Source: Platerodrilus igneus (Eukaryota; Arthropoda; Insecta; Coleoptera; Lycidae). Taken from it: a stretch of 64,000 nucleotides of DNA. The DNA lies in contig JARFIW010001469.1 of NCBI GenBank assembly GCA_036346225.1, forward strand, positions 13,238,001 through 13,302,000, given 5' to 3'. The position numbers and the translations under genes are program-made. Shown in pieces: positions 37,013-48,717 of this stretch (position 1 is its first letter; the number at the start of each line of letters is the position of its first letter). The notes below the pieces were generated by a model, which made no database searches, was not told the origin of the DNA, and saw only the letters and a list, made by a program, of their open reading frames with translations.

Positions 37013-38890
37013 CTACCTAGATATTGTGGGCATTTCTTCATTTGTTATTTCTTTTGTTATTTCTTTTAGTAATGGAATCCATTGTTTACTGAAAGTCACG
37101 GATTCGTTTGCAACGCAGTTATTTTTATGTAGGGTTATATAGGCAGCTTCTTTGATTTTGCGTTTTTGGTGGTTTTCTTCTTTGTCGATAATTTTTGCAT
37201 CTTCCCATTTTATTATATGACTGGAGTCCCATGCATGTTGGCAAATCATGGATTTTCAAATTTTCTATTTTTATATATGATTTATGTTCTCTTAATCGAA
37301 CTTCAAATGGTCTGGAAGTTTCTCCTATATAAAACTTATTACATTCGCACGGTATTTTGTAGATACAGTTTTTGAATTTTGTATTGCGTTTTTGGGTTTT
37401 GTTTTTGTTAATTGTGCTCTTAGTGTATTGTTGGTTCTAAATACTGTTTTAATTCAAATTTGTTTCCTATTCTTTAATTTTTCGGAGAATCCTTTTATGT
37501 ATGGTATTGAGAGCATATTGTGGTGTGTATCGTTGTTTTTGTTTTCTTTTCTTTATTTTAGGGTTTTATTCATTTCTTTCTCTATTATTCTTTTAGGATA
37601 TTTGTTTTCTATTAGTGTACATCTGATTAGGTCTTTCTCTTTCTTTAAAATTTCTTCGTTTGATGATATTAATTTTGCTCTATCATACATGGTTTTGATA
37701 ATTCCTCGTTTGAGCATTGTGGGTGGTTTGAATCGAAGTTTAAGTATCTGTTTGTGTGCGTTGGTTTTCTATATACCGATGTATTAATTGTTGTATCGTT
37801 TTGCTAACTAGAATATCTAAAACGGAAGTTTTCCATGTTGTTCTAATTCATATGTGAATTTAATAGTTGGTTCTATTTCGTTAATTGACTGTATAAAGTT
37901 TTAATTAATTCTATATTATGAGGCCAAATAGCATAAACATCATCAACGTATCTCCAACAGATCAATGGTTTCAATTCTTGTGTGAATATCACATCTTTTC
38001 GAATTCCTCCATGAATATATTACTGAAGATTGGGGATAGTGGACTTCCATTGCCATTCCGAAGCTTTGTTTGTAAAATTGATCATTTATTTGAAAATATG
38101 TGGTATTTACGCATAAACCAAGTAATTCCATAATCGATGATATACTTAGTTTTGTTCTTTCTTTAAGATTGCCATCTTTTTCGAGTTTGTTTTTATAATA
38201 TTAAGCGTTTTGTTTATAGGGACATTTGTAAAGAGATTTACTACATCAAAGCTTACCATTGTGTGTGTATTTTCAATTTTATGTTTGATAGTTTTCTAAA
38301 AGTGTTGGTTGTTTTAATGAAAGAATCCGTTTTGCCTGCTAATGGATTTATAATTTTTAGTAGAAATTTTGCTAAATTATGGCATGGTGAATCTATTGAG
38401 CTTACGATAGGTCTTAAAGGAATGTCTTTTTATGAATTTTGGTAGACCGTAAAAGTGGGGTGGTTTACTGTAATGTGGGACTAGTTTACTTCTTTCTTTG
38501 TCTTCAATTCATTTTAAATTTAAATAGAGTTTTGTATATTTTATTTTCAATTGATTTTGTTGGGTCCGTTTCTAAACTGGTGTAATTCTCAGTGTTCAAT
38601 AGTTCGTAGACTTTTGTGTTGTAATCGTTTTTATTCATTATTACTGTTGCATTGCCTTTGTCAGCAGGTAGAATTATAATTGAGTTATCGTTTTTTAGAT
38701 TGCGAATTGCTTTTATTTCGTTATTACTTACATTTGGCTTTATTTTGTGATTCTTTTCTATTTCGATTTTACATCGTATTCTAAATTCGTTTGCTTGATC
38801 TTCTTCGAGTTGGTTTGCTATTTTCTCAATACAGCTAATTATTTCAAAGGTTGGTATTGATTTTGGTGTTACTGCAAAATTCCTTGCGAT
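37013..38890 (-). pseudogene. Penelope-like element copy B, diverged, in palindrome spacer
   Basis: On the minus strand from 38,890 downwards: NFAVTPKSIPTFEII, then IILPADKGNATVIM near 38,630-38,680 (the Penelope N-terminal ADKG motif), LPKIHKK-like near 38,430, MVSFDVVNLFTNV (RT box A) near 38,200-38,260, GMAM near 38,060, YVDDVYAIW near 37,930-37,960 (catalytic box), and a GIY-YIG tail with CEC..FYIGET-like coding near 37,330. The last open piece, 37,013-37,249, holds MICQHAWDSSHIIKWED. More than five breaks. It keeps the N-terminal region that copies A and A' lack, and is a different family. Confidence 0.75.
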
Positions 38891-39430
38891 ATTAACTTGA
38901 AATACAGCCTACATACATGATTTCTATTTATACATACAATAACTAATTACATAACAATAAGCATATTAACTAGAAGACCATTATTTCGGCAAATTATAAA
39001 TGTTGGGGGATCTTGGTAGCCACAGGTTGCTTAACCCCCTTCACTGAATCTCGGTAAAATAAGACATAAAATCAGAAATCTCTCAATTGTATAAATAGAA
39101 ACATGTTAAAAAATGTTTCCTAAATTATTGAATTTATATAAAATTCACCAATAAAAATTAATCAGCTGATTTCACGTTAAGCGTATTGGCTACCATAGGA
39201 AAGTCGATCCCAGGTCGCAACACAAATTGAAGGCAATCATTCTTTTAAACTTTAAAAATTTTTGCTTAGTGTACTCAAACCAAATATTTCAAACATCAAT
39301 AAATCAAAGTAACCTTCAATTTATGTCATAAACGTCAAACTTGAAGTTTTTATTATTTTGACAACGATCCTAGGTCATGGATCGAAACGTTAATAAAATA
39401 AATTTTAAAAACTATGAGTGGTTTCATTCC
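38885..39430 (+). other. Penelope pseudo-LTR, right arm
   Basis: Reverse complement of 36,455-36,993. Shared landmarks are GGGGGATCTTGGTAGCC and the GATCGAAACGT block at 39,357-39,392. Ends in GTGGTTTCATTCCC just before the coding part. Confidence 0.6.
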
Positions 39431-39439
39431 CAAAGAAGA

Positions 39440-41064
39440 TTAAGAAGAAAGGAAACATAAGTGTAGGTATCTCTAAAAATCAATATATAGAGAAAATTTA
39501 TGAATTACTAAGTGACTCAACAATATACAACAAGCTTGATAAAGATCCTACTCCACGTTTTTAAACTTCAACAATAAATATGATCAAAAAACTAAAACAA
39601 GAAAAATATATCAGTAAAGAACAAGCAAAAACCCTAAATAATTACAGTTCTACAAGTCCAAAACTATACGGACTACCTAAAATTCATAAATCAGAATATC
39701 CTTTAAGACCTATAGTTGCATCAAATAATAGCCCTACAGAAAATCTTTCCAAATTTATTGCAGATATATTACAAAAATCTACTAACATTAATAATTACAA
39801 CGTAATCGATTCTTTTGAATTCTCTGACTTTATACATAACTTTCAACTACTAAATAACCATGTATTAATAAGTCTAGATGCAATCTCACTCTACACTAAT
39901 ATTTCAAAGGTTTTGGTTCTAAAAAATATCGAAAAGCTATGGCATAAAGTCAGTACAAATTGTACTATCCCAAAATCCATTTTTACAGACATTATAGAAT
40001 TAGTTTTTAATACAAGTTATTTTAGCTTTAATAATGATTTTTTTCTACAAACCTTTGGTTGTCCAATGGGCTCTAATTTAAGTCCCATATTTGCCAGAAT
40101 TGTTATGGACGATTTATTAGACGAAGTTATTCCCAAACTAAAGTTTTCAATTCCATTTCTTAAAAAATTTGCTGACGATATAATATCATGTATACCAGAA
40201 GATAAAATTAACGAAACTCTCCAAATTTTCAATAGTTACGACGATAAAATTAAATTTACCATTGAATTAGAAAATAACCGATCCGTCCCATTTCTTGACA
40301 CTCTACTAATTAGAAAAAACGATAACACTATTATTTTAGACTGGTATCAGAAACCAACCAACTCCGGCAGATATCTAAATTATCATTCATATCATCAATA
40401 CAAAATTAAAATAAATTTATTTCTAGGTGTAAAACATCGAATCAAAAAAATATGCGATCCATCTCTATATCAAAAAAATCTAGACAAACTATTTATAATT
40501 CTAAAAAACAATAGCTATCCCCCAAAGTTAATAAAAAGCCTTTTATACAATCATAAAGCTCCAATAAACATAGACTTTTCTAATAAACACTCAAACAATA
40601 ATACTGCGTCTTCTGCAAATATGCCTACATACCATATAATTCCTTACATCGAAAACTTAAGTACAAAATTCGAAAACGTATTTAAAAAATTCAACATAAA
40701 AATTGCTAAACGAAACCTTTTAACTTTAAACAGTCTTTTTTCTAAATTAAAAGATAAAACACCATCCCTTCTACAACGGAATGTTGTATACCAAATAAAT
40801 TGTTTAGACTGCAATCTCACCTACATTGGCCAAAGCTCACAGCAATTAAAACAACGCCTAACTCAACATAAAAGTGACATTCGTGTTAAACCAAACGCTT
40901 GTGCTTTGACCATACACGCAAATACAAACAGACATAAAATAGATTTTGACAATCCTAAAATACTGCAAATTGAAAGTAAACGATCCAAAAGAAAATTCCT
41001 AGAAATGTGTTACATATTTAAAAACGCTAACACTATTAATAAAAAACTGATATCAACGCACTAA
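39440..41064 (+). pseudogene. Penelope-like element copy A' (RT + GIY-YIG), best preserved
   Basis: An open frame of 494 codons from the ATG at 39,580, with in-frame similarity running upstream to about 39,450 across one stop (39,562-39,564). Contents in order: LYGLPKIHKSEYPLRPIV (finger motif), SLDAISLYTNI, GCPMGSNLSPIFARI, FADDI, DWYQKPTNSGRYLNYHS, and a GIY-YIG domain (YQINCLDCNLTYIGQSS near residue 405-425). Penelope elements use the RT with a GIY-YIG nick for target-primed insertion in the nucleus. Full-length Penelope proteins are about 700-850 aa; here the N-terminal 200-300 aa are missing, so it is 5'-truncated. The end frame differs from copy A (INKKLISTH versus INKKTDINA), a 1-nt change. 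Confidence 0.85.
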
Positions 41065-41151
41065 GCTCCATATACACCTATCTACTTCATTTTAAATCGA
41101 AAAACAAATTTAACTTAAATGATCACATCACTTAATAAAACTCAACATAAA

Positions 41152-41159
41152 CACACACA

Positions 41160-41204
<45 letters not shown>

Positions 41205-41212
41205 CACACACG
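41152..41212. repeat. (AC)n microsatellite at the edge of Penelope palindrome
   Basis: Mirror of the (GT)n at 34,953-35,003. Confidence 0.95.
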
Positions 41213-41666
41213 CTCGCATATGTATATATGTATATAGACATACATGTATAAATAAAAAAAAAAAAATCTAAATTTCAGTCGACTTACAAAAGAAATAGTA
41301 ACATCTAGAAAGTTGTCTCAACAACTGTCAAAATTATATAGGAATTTGTCAGTCTGTAACTTTCAAACTTAAATAAGAATATCACATTATTTTTGTTAAA
41401 AGCTTTATACATCACACTATTAATTTATATTTATGCATTTTATTTATATCAACGATTCTATTTTAAAAGACCTCACATTAGTAAGTATTTGATTATTGTA
41501 TGCCCTAATAACGTTTCACAATTTTTAGTATTCTTGATAAAGGTTTAAAAATAAAAAAACCGAAAGCTTGAATTTATAATAAAGAGTTTAATTCATTAAC
41601 CAGCAGACCTAATAGCCTGTTATTATAGATACTTTATTTTATAATCTGCAAGGCCGTTACACCACA

Positions 41667-41723
<57 letters not shown>

Positions 41724-44700
41724 AGACAATATAATTTTAACAACCGTGTATATAGAAACAGGAGCCAATTATTTACGCGTTAAATTAATTAATTTATTAT
41801 GTTGAAAACGGACGGGTAATAAGGCATTTCTATATTTAAACTGGAATGTGAAAGCTGCCTAAGGAAAGAAAGTTATAGAGTACATAAACAACTCAAGGAT
41901 ACGCATAAGTAATTATAACAACTTTTAATCAAACGCATGGAAGCAAAAAGGGAGCGTGCTTGAATAGAAAATCAATAATTTCAAACGCAAATGTTTTCAT
42001 TTTAAAAGCCAACGTTCGTTTATGCAAATACTAAGAAGGGAAGAAACCGAGAATTGTTATTTCAAACGGTCGATTATTTCAAGAAACACCTGTTGGTTAT
42101 ATGTCATGTTCATAGAATCTTAAACGAACGTTAAGATAGAATTCCTATGGAGTTTGTTTGCAACGGTCGATTTCTATGAGCTGCTACAATAACAAGTGCC
42201 TTGAAGAGTGATTGGAATAAAACGATAGATAATATATAACAGACAGAGAAACGTATAAATAAAACGTTGGAGTAGAAGTCACGTAAGATATACACGGGTA
42301 ATTGTGAAGGCCAGATACAATATCGATTTTCTGTAAGTTAAGAGGGGTTCTAAAGGAGACAACAAATATGCGTAGAACAGAGATAGATAGCGGATAGGTG
42401 GAGAGTTGTGACGAGGGCAAATTATATCATTAGCTGATGGCCCGCAGCTTTCGAGAAGAGCGCGTACGGTACGGTGGTAATCTAAATTCTTTGTAACAGC
42501 ACGATGAAAGTGGGATTTTGGAAAAGTCAGTGTTCGTTACGTTAAAAATTTTAGGAAGCAGCTTAGAAAATAAGCTTTTCATGTGAAACAGGTTCCACTA
42601 GGGGGAGTTTGAGAATGATATAAATACACGAACAAAGATATTAAAGCTCTCTTTCCTTCCATTTACATCTGAATACGGGTTTAGATCTACAACATAATAG
42701 TAGTAAAAGCTCTTTCAGTTATCAATTATTGTGTGTTCAGTAAAATTGTATAAAACATCCTGTGTAGAAATTATAAAAATTATAATTATATTATAAATTA
42801 TAAAAGCGTACCGCGTATTATAAAAGTGATATTGCACGAGTTGGTGCTTGTTTCAGTAAAAAGTGCCGTTACTACAACAAACCTATTAAATGAAGCGATG
42901 ATATTTGGGGTAAGCGAAACTGAAATCAATTTGTATGCATGAAATAGTGGTATGCAATGTTACTTTTGAGACGAAGCTAATATCTGGGCAGAAGAACCGG
43001 AGTGGTAGCGGAGATATTGGATGGTGGGGATCTGTGGATCCAGGCTTCATCGTAGTAGATAGACACAATCGACGAGGGCTTCTTGTATCCATCTGCAGCG
43101 GCGATGTGGAACGTAGGTGACTCCAGGTAACGAACTTTAAATTTCTGTCTTTGTATTGAAGCAATACTAAATTTTCACTTCCCTTTACTAATGCACGCCT
43201 CACGTTGTTTGGGCGTCAGTAAAGCAAAAATTAGAATTTTGAGTTCTTCTCTTTTCTTGTTGATGGATAAAGTGAAGCTTTAACTATTCGCGGCTAAGTC
43301 TGGGAATTACCCCAAGGGTGAGCAATGAGAAAAGGGTGTGGTGATGGTCTAAACTCTACGATAAACTAACAAAAGGAAAATGGGTTGAGCGCCACTGTAT
43401 CTGTATGAACGGTTACACTAAAGATTCAATACTCCTATGAGAAGATACAGAAACTCACGGGATATAAATGCAATTAAAACTTACAACTTACAAAACTGAT
43501 TTATCTGGAAATCTCTGGAACATACTTACAACCTCTCCGATCTCGATGAACCTGGAACAAAATACACAACAAATTCTTTATTAGGAAAACACAGTTTGTG
43601 CTTCCCAATAAAAATACCTGTCAATAATTATAGGTGGATAATATTGAGATTAACACACCAAAGCTTTTTAAATCAGGAATAAATACCTAGAACAAACCAC
43701 TTGAAGCAAATAGGGGCCTTTTTAAATTACTTCAGCCTTGTATAATTTCATAGATTAACAAACTCATATACTTTAAGAATTTAGTAAATCTAAATATGCA
43801 TGGAATAAAAAACTTGAGTCTAAAAATGAAATTTAATATGGTTTCTCTTTGTTGAATTTTTCTTTAAATGTGATAATAAATTGTACAAATAAAATTCAGT
43901 TTCAATATATCTGTCTTTGACATGACAGATCTTTAAATTAATAATCATGTATCAAACAAGTTTTAGTACCAAGCTTTCAGATCTGAGTTCTGGTTTACAT
44001 ATGTTTTACAAACATAATTTCTACTAAAAACGAATCACATGTGTTTAACTTAGGCAAACAACTTTTCATTTAAATCTGGTATTAGAGGCTTATAAAAATT
44101 TTAATATGAGTAAATAAATATTTTAAAGGTAAAAAAGTGGACTGAACTATCATATTGTTAACAAGTGACTTTATGCAAATTTATAATACTATTACTGTAT
44201 TAATTTTTAACTGTTTTCTTTCACGCTGCTCTAAGCATACAAAATTTAACTCGATCAAACGGACTTCAAAATTTATTTATTCGAGCATTTACGAATCCTC
44301 ACAAACAGAACAAAGAAAGATTTGATACCTGTAGGTTTTGTCGCTTCCAAATCTAATTATTGATTACCAGCACACATGTTCCAAAAATCTGCTTCTCAAC
44401 TGGTTATTACTAAACATTAATCGCCTCGACAAATGAACTGCTCTCTAATCTTGGATTCAATTACAACATCTATCTTCTAAACCATCATTTCACTCATTCT
44501 GTAATGTCATACACTAAAGGGGATAAAAATATTTTATAATTTATTTAGTTTGAAAGGAGCTGACCATTAATAAATCTCGACGCGACCATTAAGGAATGGC
44601 GTGTTTTAGTGCTTTGCCGGTTTCGCAGGAGCTTGGCACTTCATTCCGCGTCCTAAAGCAAACTCGCCACCTTCTACCATAACCAACTTAAGCCGATGCG

Positions 44701-45817
44701 AAGGCCCCACTTGGGTAAGGCCTGGAGTTTCATCTTATTTCTTAACAAGAAAAAGAATGCTAATGCGACTACATCTATATGGACAATGGCTGCCCCTTTT
44801 AGCGACACATCATCAGCGTGTTGTATCCCGTGACCGGTATGCACACGCGCTGTACTGATTGTAACGAATGTATAGGAAATATCTGCCTGAAAGATAGACA
44901 ACACAACCTACCAAACTCCATATAAATACGTTTCCTGATAATTATAAAAATACTAAATATCTCCGTACAAAACATTTAAATTCTTTAAGTGAACACGACT
45001 TCCTGTTTTCATATAGAATTGTTTCTTTAAGGTTTTATAAAATCAAATACAAGGATTAAATACCACAGAATATATTTATGTTGAAGCGGTTCTTACGATC
45101 ATAGTGCTATAGAATATATTTACGTTACAGTATAGACATTTGTGTTGAAATTTTTTGTTTGTGTGTTTGACTTATTGGTGGCGTATTTATTACCTTTAAA
45201 ACTTGCTTAAAAAGGTACATGTGTAGGAAAATTAATTTTGATTATTAAAAAAGGGTTTATTGATGATATAAAGGTTTATTCGTGCTATAAAATGTTGTTG
45301 TAAGGAGTAAACGGGTCTGTAAATTTGTTTTCAATAAAATGCAAGGTTAAAAAGCATTTACAAAAACTGGGTTATAATGAGCTCACAATAGACCAGTATA
45401 AAGTCAAACTAGGGTTGCATGTGGGGCCCATCTACTCATATCATGTAGAATTTGTCTAAAGTATATTAAAAAACCAAGGACTTTAAAGCATTTAATAAAT
45501 TGAGCTGGTAACAATTGTATCAAACCGTTTGTATTCATGTGTAAATATTTTATCTGTTAATATGTGTAAATATAGGGTTGTATGGTCGTTGTATTATTTT
45601 CGTAATTTTATTTGATGGTGTGTGTGTGTATGTACTTAAAGATAGGTATTCAAGAAGAAGCCGATTGCTGAGCTAGCCAGGGTGAGCAGAGAAATCCGAA
45701 GACGTTCCAAAATAAAGCGTAAGATTTTTTTTAGAAATTTTTTTTTTGAAAATTTTATGACGACCTAAAGCTGGGGCTCGATGTTAAAGGTTAATCCACG
45801 GTTCCACGCAAATTTTA
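41213..45817. other. Intergenic stretch without supported genes
   Basis: Contains a (TA)n tract at 41,671-41,719, a GC-richer island at 42,960-43,130 and another at 44,580-44,720. A minus-strand string at about 43,193-43,219 (TGACGCCCAAACAACGTG) resembles a decayed Lys-type primer-binding site, and the region left of 45,818 may be LTR sequence of a plus-strand element, but no LTR pair was found. Frames at 42,184-42,420, 42,886-43,203 and 44,674-44,904 have no recognisable motif. Confidence 0.4.
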
Positions 45818-45835
45818 TGGCGCCCAACGTGAGGC
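45818..45835 (+). promoter_or_regulatory. LTR-retrotransposon primer-binding site (tRNA-Lys type)
   Basis: TGGCGCCCAACGTGAGGC is a near-exact Lys-type PBS of gypsy elements. A degenerate second copy (TATGACGACC...GGGGCTCG) lies about 60 bp upstream. No gag or pol follows; an inverted Penelope pair begins about 80 bp on. Confidence 0.6.
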
Positions 45836-45885
45836 TTGAATGGTTTTTAAAAACAGGCTCGGGCGTTTCAGAAAGTTCCACGGCA

Positions 45886-45921
<36 letters not shown>

Positions 45922-46249
45922 AGGGTTTTTGTGTTGTGGGATATTTTAGGTCAAATAAAAACAATCGTCTTTAAATTCGTCTAATTACTTGACGTTTCGG
46001 TCGGGTTTCTGACCTTAATCGTAACTCTAAAAATATGGTTCTTTAAAAACAAAATAGATTACAATGTTGTTAAATTGCTTACATAGAAATATTTAAATTA
46101 AAATAAACTATGACATATAAGTTGTCAAGATGACATACACCATGAAGATAGTGGAACGGTAGTATAACTATGGGAACGTTAAATAAATTTAAAAATATAG
46201 GTTGTTGCAGTAAGATGAATTGTCATAAAAAACTTTTATTACTTTCTAG

Positions 46250-46455
46250 TGCTTATAAAGTAGGGAGTAAATGAAGCCTAAATTTTTTTTGGTCTTGTTT
46301 ACTATTAATGCAGTTTAGTTCTTTTTGTATATAAAATGATTCTAAGAATAAACGTTTGTAGTAGTTCTGTTCTATTTCTAAAATTTGTGTTTCATCGAAT
46401 TTGTGTTTTGTGGTATGTGCATGTATGTCAAGAGCGCAGTTATTTTTCCAAGTTG
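46250..46455 (-). pseudogene. Penelope C GIY-YIG tail, minus copy
   Basis: The minus strand encodes HAHTTKHKFDETQILEIEQ and YYKRLFLESF, the end of the nuclease domain, with a frameshift near 46,400; the YIG core is cut off by the join at 46,455. Confidence 0.6.
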
Positions 46456-46499
46456 TGTGTCACTGTGGTGTTAAGTTAACTACTATTTCAATCATTTAA

Positions 46500-47112
46500 A
46501 TAAACCTAAATCAACTCTATATTAGCACTAAAACAACGCATAACAAAAATTAGCCATCCAACATTCACTAATAAAAATATCCAAGAATTAGAGAAAGTTT
46601 TCATTAATAATGGATACCAAATACAATTAGTAAATCAACTGCTAAACACCAACACAACTTACAATACCAAAAAAATACAGATACTATATACAAAAAATTA
46701 CCCTATATACAAAACTTAGCACCACTACTCGTTCGAACACTAAGAAGAACCAACACAGTCATCACATACTACTACAGCAAATCCATAAAAAACATTTTCA
46801 CACATCTCAAAGACAAGACTGAAACCATTATGTGTAACAACATAGTATACAAGATTCGTTGCAGTTGCAATTATTTCTACATTAGACAATCAAGTCAATG
46901 GCTCCGATACAGGTTAACTCAACACCGCAGTGACACAAAACTTGGAAAAAATAACTGCGCTTTTGCCATACATGCACATACCACAAAACACAAACCAGCA
47001 TTCGATGTAACACAAATTTTAGAAATAGAACAGGGCTACTACAAGCGTTTATTCTTAGAATTTTACTTTTACTTTTATTATTTTACTTCCAACTTTATAA
47101 GCACTAGAAAGT
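46500..47112 (+). pseudogene. Penelope C GIY-YIG domain, plus copy
   Basis: The longest frame is 46,830-47,114, with IVYKIRCSCNYFYI, RYRLTQHRSD and HAHTTKHK. The expected YIG is YIR here, so a core glycine is lost. Upstream 46,540-46,830 holds short thumb-domain pieces in other frames. The RT catalytic boxes are absent. About 60 bp of the C-terminus present in the minus copy is deleted near 47,070-47,095. Confidence 0.7.
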
Positions 47113-47462
47113 AATAAAAGTTTTTAAGACAATTCATCTTACTGCAGCAAACAATATTTTTAAATTTATTTAACGTTCCCATAGTTATACTACCGTTCCA
47201 CTGTCATCATGATGTATGTCATCTTGTCAACTTATATGTCATAGTTTATTTCTAATTTAAATATTTCTATGTAAGCAATTTAACAACATTGTAATCTATT
47301 TTGTTTTTAAAAAACCATATTTTCAGACTTACGATTGAAGGTCAGAAACCCGACCGAAACGTCAAGTAATTAGACGAATTTAAAGACGATTGCTTTTATT
47401 TGACCTAAAATATCCCAAAACACAAAAAAACCTTATTATATAAATTATAATTGGTCAAGAAA

Positions 47463-47508
<46 letters not shown>

Positions 47509-47514
<6 letters not shown>

Positions 47515-48717
47515 TGTTTAATGTTGCAGGTTATAGGTCAGCTGGTGTATTGAAGAAAACTCTTTTTATAGCCTAAACTTTTCGCTTTTATTTAAAGCTT
47601 GATCACAGGCATAACTAAAACATAGATAAATTCTACATAAGCTGGTGTTAAAATTAGTTACTTACATCGAGGTTACAAAATATTAGCTTTCATTATAATT
47701 ATGTTTTACAAAGATAATATCTTTATAAAATTTAAGATAAACAGATATAGTATATATAAAATTGAGGTAAAATGTTGACTTGACAGAAACAAAATTTTAG
47801 ATTTTGATTAATATATGTCTTTGATTTTAATTAATTTATAGGTATGCGTGTATATATCGGTAATATTTCATGTCGATAAACATACAGAAATATACAAATA
47901 TAGTTACATATATTATAAACATATTTTATAAATATATATTTATGCGTTTAGTGTATATAAATGTACATGAAAATACATAACTATATATGTGTACATCTAC
48001 ATGCACAAAGATATATATACAAAAATACATAATACATACATGTACACATAAATATAGAAACAAAAAAAAAACGTATTTATATACATACACATACATACAC
48101 ACATATACATTTACACACACACACACACACACACACATACATACACACACACACACACATACACATACAGACATATATACACACACACATACACACATAT
48201 TTTTGTATATATATCTTTGTGCATGTAGATGTACACATATATAGTTATGTATTTTCATGTACATTTATATACACTACACGCATAAATATATATTTATAAA
48301 ATATATTTATAATATATGTAACTATATTTGTATATTTCTGTATGTTTATCGACATGAAATATTACCGATATATACACGCATACCTATAAATTAATTAAAA
48401 ATCAAAGACATATATTAATCAAAATCTAAAGTTTTTGTTTCTGTCAAGTCAACATTTTACCTCAATTTTATATATACTATATCTGTTTATCTTAAATTTT
48501 ATAAAGATATTATCTTTGTAAAACATAATTATAATGAAAGCTAATATTTTGTAACCTCGATGTAAGTAACTAATTTTAACACCAGCTTATGTAGAATTTA
48601 TCTATGTTTTAGTTATGCCTGTGATCAAGCTTTAAATAAAAGCGAAAATTTAGGCTATAAAAAAGAGTTTTCTTCAATACGCCAGCTGACCTATAACCTG
48701 CAACATTAAACAAATAT
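47509..48717. repeat. 1.2-kb hairpin (fold-back) with microsatellite loop
   Basis: 47,509-48,026 and 48,198-48,717 are near-perfect reverse complements (AATATTTGTTTAATGTTGC at the left end, its mirror at the right). The loop is ACAC/ATAC-rich simple sequence. A (TA)n tract (47,468-47,509) abuts the left end. No coding content; long open frames at 47,926-48,264 are microsatellite products. It resembles a fold-back element or a long-arm MITE. Confidence 0.8.

Larger units (their letters stand above)
34953..41212. repeat. Penelope palindrome, arms about 34,953-36,993 and 38,885-41,212
   Basis: Left and right arms are reverse complements over almost 2 kb, including the reverse-transcriptase/GIY-YIG frame, the pseudo-LTR with ACGTTTCGATC..TGACCTAGGATCG, and the outer microsatellite. 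The spacer of about 1.9 kb is a diverged Penelope copy. The right arm holds about 320 bp of 5' coding (39,440-39,760) partly lacking on the left. Confidence 0.85.
45905..47445. mobile_element. Penelope-like element C, inverted partial copies
   Basis: 45,920-46,455 and 46,922-47,445 are reverse complements (landmarks: GACGTTTCGGTCGGGTTTCTGACC at the left, its mirror at the right, and GTTCCCATAGTTATACTACCG). Each arm has the C-terminal nuclease coding end followed by non-coding pseudo-LTR. Only the plus-strand copy has coding further upstream (46,500-46,921). Such tail-to-tail partial inverted copies are usual for Penelope elements. Confidence 0.7.

Noticed and set aside
42886..43203. 105-aa minus-strand frame near a GC-rich island
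   Set aside because: No motif in any frame; may be decayed LTR-element sequence, but not supportable.
47926..48264. 112-aa Cys/Val-rich frame and its opposite-strand partner
   Set aside because: Both are translations of ACAC/GTGT microsatellite in the hairpin loop.
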